Positions 11,852 to 20,220 of a DNA stretch of 53,174 nucleotides are shown piece by piece (the first letter of the stretch is position 1; each line of letters opens with the position of its first letter). Under the pieces are notes generated by a model. That model was not told where the DNA came from. It saw nothing but the letters and a program-made list of their open reading frames with translations, and made no database searches. Origin of the DNA: an uncultured Alphaproteobacteria bacterium. Its GTDB lineage: Bacteria; Pseudomonadota; Alphaproteobacteria; HIMB59; GCA-002718135. The DNA lies in the NCBI GenBank assembly GCA_902522015.1, contig CABYTX010000005.1, forward strand, positions 1-53,174, given 5' to 3'. A program made the translations under genes and the position numbers.

Positions 11852-12531
11852 AATATATCTTTATAACCTGTTTATCTCTTTTTTCTTTTAGCGTTTTTTG
11901 TCAGCCATTTCCAATACCTGATGATAAAGAAGTTAGCTTTGATGTTATTAGAAAAAAGAAAACTATTGGAAGCTTAATATCAAAATTTGAAGATATTGAA
12001 GATAGTGTCGTTATACATTCAGTTTTAAAGATAAATGTTAAAGTTTTATTTATTCCAGCATACAAATTTTTTCAAGAAACTAAAGAAACTTGGAAAAATG
12101 GTGAATTTGTATCAATAGATGGATTTACAGACTTCGAAGATGATCGAGAGTATAAAATAATTGGAAATGATGAAGACAATTTTTTTATTGCTAGTGGTAT
12201 GGATGGAGAATTAAAATTAGATAAAAATATAGTACCATTAAATTATTGGAATATTGAAATGTTAAATGAGAAAGAAGTATTTGACACTCAAAAAGGTATT
12301 GTAAGAACTATAGAAGTAAAACAACTTGAAGATGAAAAAATAAAAATCAATGACATTGAAATATTAGCTAATAAGTATGTTTTCAATGCATCAAAAAATC
12401 CAAAAGATAAAGGGCCATTCCCTGAGTATACACTTTGGTATTTTGAAAAAGAACTCATGAAAATGGAATTCAAAAATCCTAATGATAAAAAAAATATTAT
12501 AACAATAATTCGTAATGATTGGAGTCTATAG
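11848..12531 (+). CDS. Exported DUF6134-family protein
   Basis: 227 residues, GTG start in a 4-base overlap with the SDR before it. A signal peptide is clear (MKYIFITCLSLFSFSVFC, about 18-20 residues), so the mature protein is periplasmic. The body is beta-rich with the segment VLFIPAYKFFQETKETWKNG (about 55-74), the hallmark of this family (related to DUF3108). No catalytic motif is visible. The family has no assigned function that I can state. Sits between two SDR genes behind ctaA. Confidence 0.72.
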   Translation: MKYIFITCLSLFSFSVFCQPFPIPDDKEVSFDVIRKKKTIGSLISKFEDIEDSVVIHSVLKINVKVLFIPAYKFFQETKETWKNGEFVSIDGFTDFEDDREYKIIGNDEDNFFIASGMDGELKLDKNIVPLNYWNIEMLNEKEVFDTQKGIVRTIEVKQLEDEKIKINDIEILANKYVFNASKNPKDKGPFPEYTLWYFEKELMKMEFKNPNDKKNIITIIRNDWSL

Positions 12532-13290
12532 TTGCAAACTATATGGATTACTGGTGGATCTTCAGGTATTGGTTTTGCTACAGCAAAAGAATTTATAAAT
12601 AATAATTGGCAAGTTGTAATTTCTTCAAGTAATAGAATAAAACTTGAATCAGCAAAAAAAAAATTGGAGCTAAATAGTAATAAGAATTTAGTTCATGCTA
12701 TTGTATGTGATATTTCTTCAAAAAATAATGTTGATGAAACGATTAATTCTATAGAAAAAAATATTGGTAAAATTGATATAGCATTATTAAATGCATCAGC
12801 TTATAGTCCAAATAAAAATCAAATATTTGATATTTCAAACTATGAATTGCTAGTAGATGTAAATATCAAAGGCACTTTGTATTGTGTTAACAAATTAAAA
12901 GATGTTATGAAAAATAGAAATAATACGATTGCTATTATTTCTTCACCATTGGGATACAGAGGTTGGCCAACAGCTGGGGCGTATGGTATTTCTAAGGCAG
13001 CTCAATTAAGCTTGAGTGAGAGCTTGTATTTTGATTTTAAAAAATTGAACATTAATGTCAGAGTCATATGTCCAGGTTTTATTGATACCGAAGCAACCAA
13101 AAAAAATAGCTTCAAAATGCCTTTTTTAAAAAGTGCCGAATATGCAGGAAAAAAAATATTTGATAGACTAACTAAAGGTAAAGAATTTGAAATAATTTTT
13201 CCTTATTTGATTGTCTATTTTTTTAAATTTACAAGGATCTTACCTTACAAAATATATTTTTATATTTGGAAAAAATTAGGAAATTTTTAA
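12532..13290 (+). CDS. Short-chain dehydrogenase/reductase with membrane-like C-terminus
   Basis: 252 residues. TGGSSGIG (7-14) binds NAD(P), the NAS segment replaces NAG in the central strand, and the catalytic YGISK with an upstream SSPLG serine is intact. After the Rossmann domain comes a hydrophobic, aromatic tail (about 220-245: IVYFFKFTRILPYKIYFYIW) likely to touch the membrane, as in lipid-acting SDRs. Start is TTG at 12532, fixed because the upstream gene's TAG is in the same frame directly before it. Stop shares TTAA with pfkA. Substrate unknown. Confidence 0.85.
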   Translation: MQTIWITGGSSGIGFATAKEFINNNWQVVISSSNRIKLESAKKKLELNSNKNLVHAIVCDISSKNNVDETINSIEKNIGKIDIALLNASAYSPNKNQIFDISNYELLVDVNIKGTLYCVNKLKDVMKNRNNTIAIISSPLGYRGWPTAGAYGISKAAQLSLSESLYFDFKKLNINVRVICPGFIDTEATKKNSFKMPFLKSAEYAGKKIFDRLTKGKEFEIIFPYLIVYFFKFTRILPYKIYFYIWKKLGNF

Positions 13291-14372
13291 TTTAGATCAC
13301 CAATATAAATTCCAAGACCTTCAGCAACTTTAATTAAAGGATCGTTTTTTTGCACAGTTTTTGAGTATCCAGCAACTTGACTGAGCATCAAATCTTGTAC
13401 TCCTCTATCTTTCCATACAACTACTCTATTAAATTTTTTCTTTGCAATTAAATCAACCGCATAAACCCCAAAGGCACTTGCAATTAAACGATCTCTATGA
13501 GTTGGTTGTGCACCTCTTTGAACATGCCCTAGAACTGTAACTCTTGTTTCAGAGTCAGTTATTTTATAAATTTCATCACCAAGATAATTACCTATCCCCC
13601 CAAGGCGGACCTCACCATCAACATATTTCACTGTAGCTTTTTTACCGTTTTCTTTTTTTACAGCTTCTGCAACAACAATTAATGCATGATTTCTTCCTTT
13701 AGATCTAAGTTTTTCAATATGATTAGCGATAGATTTTATTGAATATTGGATCTCAGGAATCAAAATAACGTCTGCTCCTCCAGCTATTCCTGCATTTAAA
13801 GCAATGTGGCCTGCATCTCTGCCCATTACTTCTAAAATCATTACTCTTCTATGGCTAGCAGCTGTTGGTTGAAGCATATCTAATGCATTTGTTGCTACAT
13901 CAACTGCTGTATCATATCCTATAGATAGCTCATTATGCTTAACATCATTATCTATGGTCTTTGGAATGCCTACAAAATTTATATTTCCTTTTTTTGTAAT
14001 ACTTTGAAGAATTTTTAAACTTCCATCACCACCAATACCGATTAGGGCATCAATTCCTAATTTTTTAAAACCTTCTATAACTAAATCAGATGAGTCAATT
14101 TTTTTTCCATTCCTTATAATTTTTTTAAAAGGGTTGCCTTTATTATTTGATCCCAAAAAAGTTCCACCCATTCTCATTAAGCTACCCTCAAAATTTAGTG
14201 GATTTAATTTGATAACATCCAGTGGTTCTTTTAACAAGCCTAATGTTCCATCTTTAATTCCATAAACGTCCCAATTGTACTTATTATGTGCCCTCAATGT
14301 AACAGCTCTAATTACTGCATTTAAACCTGCACAATCTCCACCGCTTGTTAAAATTGCTATTTTTTTTACCAC
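13287..14372 (-). CDS. pfkA: 6-phosphofructokinase, group III type, probably ATP-dependent
   Basis: Phosphorylates fructose 6-phosphate in glycolysis. 361 residues with TSGGDCAGLN (9-18), GIGGDGS (112-118), the catalytic PKTIDND (137-143) and the substrate loop MGRDAGH. Gly117 is at the position that is Asp in pyrophosphate-using enzymes, so ATP is the likely donor. Lys138, where E. coli ATP-PFK has Gly, is found in PPi-PFKs and in group III ATP-PFKs such as the Streptomyces enzyme. Start is GTG at 14372. Pyruvate kinase is also in the window, supporting an Embden-Meyerhof route. Confidence 0.92.
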   Translation of the reverse strand: MVKKIAILTSGGDCAGLNAVIRAVTLRAHNKYNWDVYGIKDGTLGLLKEPLDVIKLNPLNFEGSLMRMGGTFLGSNNKGNPFKKIIRNGKKIDSSDLVIEGFKKLGIDALIGIGGDGSLKILQSITKKGNINFVGIPKTIDNDVKHNELSIGYDTAVDVATNALDMLQPTAASHRRVMILEVMGRDAGHIALNAGIAGGADVILIPEIQYSIKSIANHIEKLRSKGRNHALIVVAEAVKKENGKKATVKYVDGEVRLGGIGNYLGDEIYKITDSETRVTVLGHVQRGAQPTHRDRLIASAFGVYAVDLIAKKKFNRVVVWKDRGVQDLMLSQVAGYSKTVQKNDPLIKVAEGLGIYIGDLN

Positions 14373-14388
14373 AGGGCGTTTATATACT

Positions 14389-14396
14389 ATTATAAT
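14389..14396. promoter_or_regulatory. Overlapping divergent -10 elements, pfkA and DUF465 gene
   Basis: TATAAT occurs on the plus strand at 14391-14396 and on the minus strand at 14394-14389, so two perfect -10 hexamers overlap by four bases in the 44-base divergent gap. The pfkA GTG lies 17 bases from its hexamer and the DUF465 ATG 21 bases from its own. RNA polymerase could not occupy both at once. Confidence 0.4.
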
Positions 14397-14416
14397 ATTT
14401 TTACTTATTTATTTTC

Positions 14417-14617
14417 ATGGATGACATAAACAAACTTATAGAAATTTTAAAAAATTTTGAACAAGAGCATAGAGATCTTGATGAAATACTTATCAGCCTT
14501 CAAGAAAAAAATACTGTAGATTTTTTACAAATTCAAAGGTTAAAAAAAAGAAAGTTAATCCTTAAAGATAAAATATTAGAAATTCAAAATAAATTAGAAC
14601 CAGATAGTATAGCTTAG
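14417..14617 (+). CDS. Small DUF465 (YdcH-type) coiled-coil protein
   Basis: 66 residues, nearly all charged helix. The DUF465 pattern is present: EQEHRDLDEILISLQ followed by the LKKRKLILKDKI segment. These small cytoplasmic proteins are widespread in Proteobacteria and their role is unknown. Expressed from its own divergent promoter facing pfkA. Its TAG stop shares TTAG with the stop of the convergent COQ9 gene. Confidence 0.82.
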   Translation: MDDINKLIEILKNFEQEHRDLDEILISLQEKNTVDFLQIQRLKKRKLILKDKILEIQNKLEPDSIA

Positions 14618-15231
14618 GCTAAAAAACCTTTTAAAAATTTAGGAGCATTATTTTTAATAAAAGATATTCTTTCCTTAATTTTTGGAATTTTTGATATTCT
14701 CTTAAGATTTTCATCAATATTTTCTTCAACGTACTTCATTTCTTTTGAAAAAAAAACGAATAAGGCATTAGTATATATTCCTGATAAAATAAGTCTTTTT
14801 GTATAAAAATTGAAATCTGTTGAATTATCTCCAGCTAAATACCACATTGTATTTACTGAATTATATAAGCTCTTTTTTGATATTTTATTATTAGTGGGCA
14901 GCAAAAGATGGTTAAAGGTTTTTTTATAAAATTCTTTATCTTCATTTAATATATCAAAACGTAATAATAATATTTTTTTTATTCTTTTGTTAAGTGGAAA
15001 ATTAATTAAATTAATTTTTTTTAATTTAAATTCAAGTTTTTCATTAATATTTTGTAGAGCATATTCTAATAAATCTTTATATCCATCTGGGAAAAAAAAG
15101 AATAAATCATTTTTTTTTATGTTTTGTTTTTGTAATTTTAATAATATTTCTGATGACCAGCCTTCAATTGATACAATTGATTTTGCTTTTTTTAGAATAT
15201 CTTCTTTTTTTTTATTTTCTGTTTTGTTCAT
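14614..15231 (-). CDS. COQ9-family ubiquinone biosynthesis protein
   Basis: COQ9 binds lipid and helps the COQ7-type hydroxylation in ubiquinone synthesis. The diagnostic C-terminal part is clear: VNTMWYLAGDNSTDFNFYTKR and LILSGIYTNALFVF, followed by a final helix. The N-terminal half is the TetR-like helical part. I place the start at ATG 15231 (205 residues); the frame is open to a more distant start at 15273, but that would bury 60 bases in def. With 15231 the overlap with def is 20 bases. The family was first named for its place beside rpsU, and rpsU is indeed two genes away. Confidence 0.85.
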   Translation of the reverse strand: MNKTENKKKEDILKKAKSIVSIEGWSSEILLKLQKQNIKKNDLFFFFPDGYKDLLEYALQNINEKLEFKLKKINLINFPLNKRIKKILLLRFDILNEDKEFYKKTFNHLLLPTNNKISKKSLYNSVNTMWYLAGDNSTDFNFYTKRLILSGIYTNALFVFFSKEMKYVEENIDENLKRISKIPKIKERISFIKNNAPKFLKGFLA

Positions 15232-15742
15232 TTTTCCAATAAGTTGTAATTTCTTTTTCAAAACCAAAAGCATTTTTATGTGCTAAGCGTGATGTGTACA
15301 ATATCCCGTTTAAATGATCTACCTCATGTTGTACTACCCTTGCATGTAAGCCTTCAACTTCATTTTCAATAACTTTACCATCAAGATCGAATCCAGAATA
15401 TTTAATTTTTTTAAATCTTCTAACTAAACCTTGCATACCAGGAATTGATAAGCAACCCTCCCAATCATCCTCAGTTTCTTTTCCTATGGATGTAAAACTA
15501 GGATTTATTAATGGTGTTATCTCAATTTTATCTTTCTCATCATTATCAGGATTACGAAATACTATTATTTGCTTTGAAATATGTACTTGTGGTGCAGCTA
15601 AACCTATACCGTTATAGTCAAGCATTGTTTCAGACATATCATAAACTATTTTTTTTAGAGAATCTGAAGAGAATTCTTTTATCTTAGAGCATTCTTTTAG
15701 CAAGATAGGATGACCAATTTTTGATATTTTGAGAATTGACAC
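15212..15742 (-). CDS. def: Peptide deformylase
   Basis: Removes the N-formyl group from new proteins. 176 residues with all three family motifs: GIGLAAPQ (45-52), EGCLSIPG (95-102, metal ligand Cys97) and HEVDH (139-143, two His ligands and the catalytic Glu). Start is GTG at 15742; the nearby ATG at 15744 is out of frame. No fmt lies beside it, unlike the common def-fmt pair. It overlaps COQ9 downstream and faces rpsU across a 94-base gap. Confidence 0.96.
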   Translation of the reverse strand: MSILKISKIGHPILLKECSKIKEFSSDSLKKIVYDMSETMLDYNGIGLAAPQVHISKQIIVFRNPDNDEKDKIEITPLINPSFTSIGKETEDDWEGCLSIPGMQGLVRRFKKIKYSGFDLDGKVIENEVEGLHARVVQHEVDHLNGILYTSRLAHKNAFGFEKEITTYWKNEQNRK

Positions 15743-15836
15743 ATAATAAATATAAGTATTTTTTCTAATATACCAATAGATTAATTCAATATATCCGTTT
15801 GCAAATAATATGAGTTTATGTTACTAGCCCGACCCA

Positions 15837-16034
15837 ATGACGCTATTTGTAAACGTAAAAGATAATAACGTAGAACAAGCAATTAGAACGCTAAAAAAGA
15901 AAATGCAGCGCGAAGGTTTGTATAAAGAAATGAAGCTACGTAAACACTATGAAAAACCTTGTTTGAAACGCGCTAGAGAAAAAGAAGAAAATATTAGAAG
16001 AGCTAGGAAGTCAGCAAAAAGAAATAACGATTAA
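15837..16034 (+). CDS. rpsU: 30S ribosomal protein bS21
   Basis: 65 residues, strongly basic, beginning [20 protein letters not shown] with the family's [18 protein letters not shown]-like core (here [18 protein letters not shown]) and an Arg/Lys-rich tail. Sits near the anti-Shine-Dalgarno end of 16S rRNA and aids initiation. A TAATAT at 15806-15811 could be its -10. The short GC-rich run GCCCGACCC directly before the ATG stands out in this AT-rich sequence and is not a Shine-Dalgarno. Its stop shares TTAA with pntB. Confidence 0.95.
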   Translation: MTLFVNVKDNNVEQAIRTLKKKMQREGLYKEMKLRKHYEKPCLKRAREKEENIRRARKSAKRNND

Positions 16035-17425
16035 GCAGAAAGACTTTTTACGATATCCTCACACATTTTTTTAGCATCTCCAAATAACATAGTGGTATTA
16101 TCTCTATAAAACAATTCATTATCAACACCAGAATAACCAGTTGCCATTGAACGTTTTACGAATAAAACGCTTTGAGATTTTTCTACATCTAAAATAGGCA
16201 TACCAAAAATAGGAGAGGACTCATCCGTTTTTGCAGCTGGATTTGTTACATCATTTGCCCCAATAACAAAAGAAACCTCTGTCATAGGAAAATCATGATT
16301 AATTTCATCAAGCTCCAAGACTTCTTCATAAGGAACATTAGCTTCGGCTAGTAAAACATTCATATGACCTGGCATTCTTCCTGCAACTGGGTGAATTGCA
16401 TATCTTACCTCTATTCCTTCTTTTTTTAATATGTCACCCATTTCTCTTAAAGCATGTTGAGCTTGCGCTACAGCCATTCCATATCCTGGAACAATAATTA
16501 CAGAGTCTGCATTTTTCATTATGTATGCCGCATCTTCCGCATTACCTTGTTTAACAATTTTATCTGAGTTATCCTTGCTAGCACTAGTGTCTTGCTCACC
16601 ACCAAAACCTCCTAGAACAACATTAATAATGGATCTATTCATCCCTTTACTCATTATATAACTCAGTATTGCACCAGATGCTCCAACAAGAGCACCAGTT
16701 ATAATTAAGAGATTATTACTTAGGGTAAATCCTATTCCGCAAGCTGCCCAACCTGAATAAGAGTTTAACATCGAAACGACAACTGGCATGTCAGCTCCAC
16801 CAATAGGAATTACTACAAGAAATCCTAGTAATATTGAAATAATGACTATTGTCCAAAAGATTGTTGGAGATTGATTAATTACAAATAATACAATCAAGAA
16901 AATAATTAGAAGGAAAATTAGTGCATTTATAAAATGTTGGAACTTAAATACTATTGGCTTTCCTGAAATTGTACCTTGTAATTTCCCAAAAGCTAAAACT
17001 GAACCAGAGAAAGTGATAGCACCAATAAATGTTCCAATACTCATTTCAACTAAACTAGCAGTTTTAATCGAACCAACTTTGCCAATACTAAAAGCTACAG
17101 GATCATAGAATGCAGCAGCAGCAACAAATACAGCAGCTAAACCTACTAAGCTATGAAAAGCCGCTACCAATTGAGGTAATGCTGTCATTTCAATTCTTAG
17201 AGCAATAAATGAACCTATAGCACCGCCAATAAGTATCGCGGCACCAATTTCATAATAACTAAGCACTGATTTGAACATTAGCGTTGTGAATACCGCTATA
17301 ATCATTCCAGTGATGCCAAAAATGTTACCCATTCTCGAAGATTCAGGATGAGATAAACCTCTTAAAGCAAAGATAAATAATAACGCAGAAATTAAATATA
17401 ATATCGCAACCATGTTAGAAGACAT
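16031..17425 (-). CDS. pntB: Proton-translocating NAD(P) transhydrogenase, beta subunit
   Basis: 464 residues. The N-terminal ~270 residues carry about eight or nine membrane helices; the C-terminal domain (from about 290) is the NADP(H)-binding dIII domain, with [16 protein letters not shown] and the [18 protein letters not shown] segment that grips NADP. With PntAa and PntAb it uses the proton gradient to drive NADH + NADP+ to NAD+ + NADPH. Its ATG shares one base with the pntAb stop (TAATG). The three-gene split is usual in Alphaproteobacteria. Confidence 0.96.
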   Translation of the reverse strand: MSSNMVAILYLISALLFIFALRGLSHPESSRMGNIFGITGMIIAVFTTLMFKSVLSYYEIGAAILIGGAIGSFIALRIEMTALPQLVAAFHSLVGLAAVFVAAAAFYDPVAFSIGKVGSIKTASLVEMSIGTFIGAITFSGSVLAFGKLQGTISGKPIVFKFQHFINALIFLLIIFLIVLFVINQSPTIFWTIVIISILLGFLVVIPIGGADMPVVVSMLNSYSGWAACGIGFTLSNNLLIITGALVGASGAILSYIMSKGMNRSIINVVLGGFGGEQDTSASKDNSDKIVKQGNAEDAAYIMKNADSVIIVPGYGMAVAQAQHALREMGDILKKEGIEVRYAIHPVAGRMPGHMNVLLAEANVPYEEVLELDEINHDFPMTEVSFVIGANDVTNPAAKTDESSPIFGMPILDVEKSQSVLFVKRSMATGYSGVDNELFYRDNTTMLFGDAKKMCEDIVKSLSA

Positions 17426-17742
17426 TATTCTTTTTCCTTTGTTTTTTTAGTTTTTTTCTTAAACATCGAAAGCATTCGATATGTTACTAGAAAACCTCCA
17501 AAAATATTAACTGAAGCTAATACAACACCAATTAGTCCAAAAATTTTTGAAGTATCAAAACCTTGAGGACCGGCTGCCAATATTGCCCCAACTATAATTA
17601 CACTTGATATAGCATTTGTCACACCCATCAATGGACTATGTAAAGCGGGCGTAACTGACCAAACAACATAATAACCAATAATACAAGCTAAGAAAAATAC
17701 TGTTAGTCCAATAACAAAAACTTCTGAAGAATGTGCTTCCAT
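17425..17742 (-). CDS. pntAb: NAD(P) transhydrogenase, membrane part of the alpha subunit
   Basis: 105 residues with about three or four membrane helices and a short Lys-rich cytoplasmic tail (KKKTKKTKEKE). The family pattern is visible in VVWSVTPALHSPLMGVTNAIS (about 27-47), part of the proton channel. It is the domain that in E. coli is the C-terminal part of PntA. Lies one base from pntAa and overlaps pntB by one base, so the three subunits are made together. Confidence 0.95.
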   Translation of the reverse strand: MEAHSSEVFVIGLTVFFLACIIGYYVVWSVTPALHSPLMGVTNAISSVIIVGAILAAGPQGFDTSKIFGLIGVVLASVNIFGGFLVTYRMLSMFKKKTKKTKEKE

Positions 17743-17743
17743 A

Positions 17744-18865
17744 TTATTTAAATTGCTCCAATCTTACATCGCCGTCATGCGTTAGCAAAACAGAATTAAT
17801 TATTTCATCATCAAAATCAAAATTTATTTTTTTATTTTCTTTATCAATTAATAAACTTAAGAAGTTAAAAATATTTTTAGCATAGAGTGCTGAGGCATCT
17901 TTAGCTACTCTTCCAGGAACATTTCCATAACCAACGATTTTTACTCCATTATGCACTACTATTTCATTCATTTTACTTAAAGGGCAATTACCACCGGCTT
18001 CCACAGCCAAATCAATTACTACTGAACCTGGTATCATAGAAGAGACCATTTCTTCTGTGATTAAAACTGGTGCTTTTTTTCCAGGAATAAGAGCTGTACA
18101 AATTACTATATCTTGCTTTGAAACTGTTTCTGCTATTAATTGAGCTTGTTTTTTCTTGTAATCTTCACTCATTTCCTTTGCATAACCACCTGCAGTTTCA
18201 GCATTTTGAGCTTCATCATCTTCAACCATTATGAATTTACCACCAAGACTTTCGACTTGTTCCTTAGTTGCTGCTCTTACATCAGTAGCAGACACTACTG
18301 CCCCAAGTCTTTTTGCTGTTGCTATTGCTTGTAAACCTGCAACACCTACACCAAGTATCATAACTTTTGCTGGATTTACTCGTCCTGCAGCAGTCATCAT
18401 CATTGGAAAAGCTTTTCCAAATTGCTCTGCTGCATCAATCACACTTCTATACCCTGCTAAGTTAGCTTGGGATGATAAAACATCCATACTTTGGGCTCTA
18501 CTTATTCTAGGAATTAATTCCATACAGCATGATGATATTTTGTTTTTGTTTAAATTAGCAAATTCAGATTTATTTTCGTATGGATTTAAAATCCCAATAA
18601 GTAAAGAATTACTTTTTAAGTTATTTATATCATTAGTGCTTGGCATTCTAACACATAAACAAACATCAGCTTTTAAACACTCTGATCTAGTAACAATTTT
18701 TGCTCCAGCTTCTTCATAGTTTGAATTTTGATACCCTGAAGTTTCTCCAGCTCCGTTTTCAATTATAACTTCAAAGCCTAGTCTAGAAAAGAGCTTTACC
18801 GATTCAGGAGAGATAGAGACTCTTGTCTCATTGTTATCATTTTCTTTAATAGCAGATAAGAGCAT
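17744..18865 (-). CDS. pntAa: NAD(P) transhydrogenase, soluble NAD(H)-binding alpha subunit
   Basis: 373 residues, the dI domain related to alanine dehydrogenase. The NAD motif is ILGVGVAGLQAIATAKRLGA with the acidic ATDVR strand end (about 169-197). The N-terminal ENDNNETRVSISPESV is the usual PNT start. It is cytoplasmic and hands hydride to the NADP domain of PntB. First gene of the pnt run; the COQ8-like gene upstream ends 6 bases before its own... the order on the minus strand is pepF, COQ8-like, then here pntAa is separated from that pair by 6 bases in the opposite sense (18866-18871 lies between this start and the kinase stop), so all may share one transcript. Confidence 0.95.
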   Translation of the reverse strand: MLLSAIKENDNNETRVSISPESVKLFSRLGFEVIIENGAGETSGYQNSNYEEAGAKIVTRSECLKADVCLCVRMPSTNDINNLKSNSLLIGILNPYENKSEFANLNKNKISSCCMELIPRISRAQSMDVLSSQANLAGYRSVIDAAEQFGKAFPMMMTAAGRVNPAKVMILGVGVAGLQAIATAKRLGAVVSATDVRAATKEQVESLGGKFIMVEDDEAQNAETAGGYAKEMSEDYKKKQAQLIAETVSKQDIVICTALIPGKKAPVLITEEMVSSMIPGSVVIDLAVEAGGNCPLSKMNEIVVHNGVKIVGYGNVPGRVAKDASALYAKNIFNFLSLLIDKENKKINFDFDDEIINSVLLTHDGDVRLEQFK

Positions 18866-18871
18866 GAGTTC

Positions 18872-20215
18872 TTATATTGATAGGTTCGCTAAATTTAAAG
18901 CTTTTTGTTGGTTTTTCATTAATTTTTTTGAGTTAAAATCTTCAATGAGCTCATGGAATATTTTGTACCAATTAACTTCAGCTTTTAAATGCATAAATAC
19001 TGAACCTAGTCCTACTGCTGCTCTATCCATGAACACAAATTCTTTTGGTGGTTTAACACCACCTAGTTTTTTAAGTTCTTGATGAACTTCAGATGCAATT
19101 TGTGCTCCATATATACCACTATCACTTTCTTGTATTTTTTGTACTTTATCTTCCATCAAAGGTGAATATAAAAATCCTGCCCATTTATTTAATACTTTTA
19201 ATTTCTCTTTTGTTATATCTGTAAAACCCCATTGCTCATAAGCATGTACTGCCTTTGAATTATCATTTTCTTGAAGAGCAAAGTATAAATCAATTACACC
19301 TTGAATGAAATTACCATTAAAAATTCTCATACAACCAAAGTCATATATATTAATACTAAGGTCTTTTTTTTGCACAGAATAATTTCCTAAATGTGGATCT
19401 CCGTGAAGTACCCCGTATTCAAAGAATGGTTTATACCAAGCTTTATACATATTAGCCGCTAATGTATTTCTTGTTTCTTTAGGAGATTTTTTAAAATTCA
19501 AAATAGGCTCACCATCCAGCCAACTCATAGTTAGCAATCTCTTTGTAGATAATTTATCATATGTTTTAGGAACATGAACAAAATTTATATTTGAAAATAT
19601 ATTTCTAAATACAGCCATTAATTTTTTTTCTCTTTCGTAATCTAGCTCTTCTTTAAGTCTGTCAGTAATTTCTTTATAGACTTCATCAGTTTTGATCGCT
19701 TTGTTATAAGACTGATAAATTGAAAAAATCATTTTTAACTGTGAAAGATCAGCACTTACTGCTGAAGCCATATCTGGGTATTGTAGTTTGCAAGCGACTA
19801 TTTCATCATTTTTTATTTTAGCTTTATGAACTTGCCCAAGAGAAGCTGCTCTTGTTGCTTCTTTATCAAACTCAATAAAATTTTTTTGCCAGTCCTGCTT
19901 TAATTCTGCAGCCATTCTTCTTTTAACAAATAACCATCCCATCGGTGGAGCATTAGACTGTAAATGCATAAGCTCTTGCGCGTACTCATCAGGAAGTAAG
20001 TCAGGTATAGTTGCTGATAATTGTGCCACTTTCATTAATGGACCTTTAATACTTCCAAGAGCAGCTCTTATTTCTGAAGCATGTTTTTCTTTATCTAACT
20101 TAACACCTAAATATCTTTGACTTGCAAGTTTAGTGGCTAATTTACCAACAACACCACCAACTTTGGCATACCTGGTAAGTTGTTTTGTTAGAGACTTTGC
20201 TTCTTTATCTTTCAT
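18872..20215 (-). CDS. COQ8/ABC1/UbiB-family atypical kinase or ATPase
   Basis: 447 residues from ATG 20215 (a TTG three bases earlier is the only alternative). Shows the N-terminal KxGQ-type motif as KVAQ (62-65, Gly replaced by Ala), the Ala-rich loop TRAASLGQVHKA, the lysine strand VACKLQYP, the catalytic HGDPHLGN and the metal-binding YDFG. Members of this family support ubiquinone biosynthesis at the membrane. The sequence resembles the alphaproteobacterial ADCK3-like branch more than E. coli UbiB, which has C-terminal membrane helices absent here. Starts five bases after the pepF stop and is followed after 6 bases by pntAa. COQ9 is in the same window. Confidence 0.87.
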   Translation of the reverse strand: MKDKEAKSLTKQLTRYAKVGGVVGKLATKLASQRYLGVKLDKEKHASEIRAALGSIKGPLMKVAQLSATIPDLLPDEYAQELMHLQSNAPPMGWLFVKRRMAAELKQDWQKNFIEFDKEATRAASLGQVHKAKIKNDEIVACKLQYPDMASAVSADLSQLKMIFSIYQSYNKAIKTDEVYKEITDRLKEELDYEREKKLMAVFRNIFSNINFVHVPKTYDKLSTKRLLTMSWLDGEPILNFKKSPKETRNTLAANMYKAWYKPFFEYGVLHGDPHLGNYSVQKKDLSINIYDFGCMRIFNGNFIQGVIDLYFALQENDNSKAVHAYEQWGFTDITKEKLKVLNKWAGFLYSPLMEDKVQKIQESDSGIYGAQIASEVHQELKKLGGVKPPKEFVFMDRAAVGLGSVFMHLKAEVNWYKIFHELIEDFNSKKLMKNQQKALNLANLSI

Positions 20216-20220
20216 CAATT

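Noticed and set aside
15743-15836. Riboswitch or leader RNA before rpsU
   Set aside because: The 94-base gap is AT-rich with no strong stem. The GCCCGACCC run before the ATG is not part of a visible hairpin.
18140-18719. Plus-strand open frames inside pntAa and similar frames across the window
   Set aside because: They lie antisense to well-recognised genes, have odd composition and no homology I recognise; AT-rich genes commonly leave such shadows.
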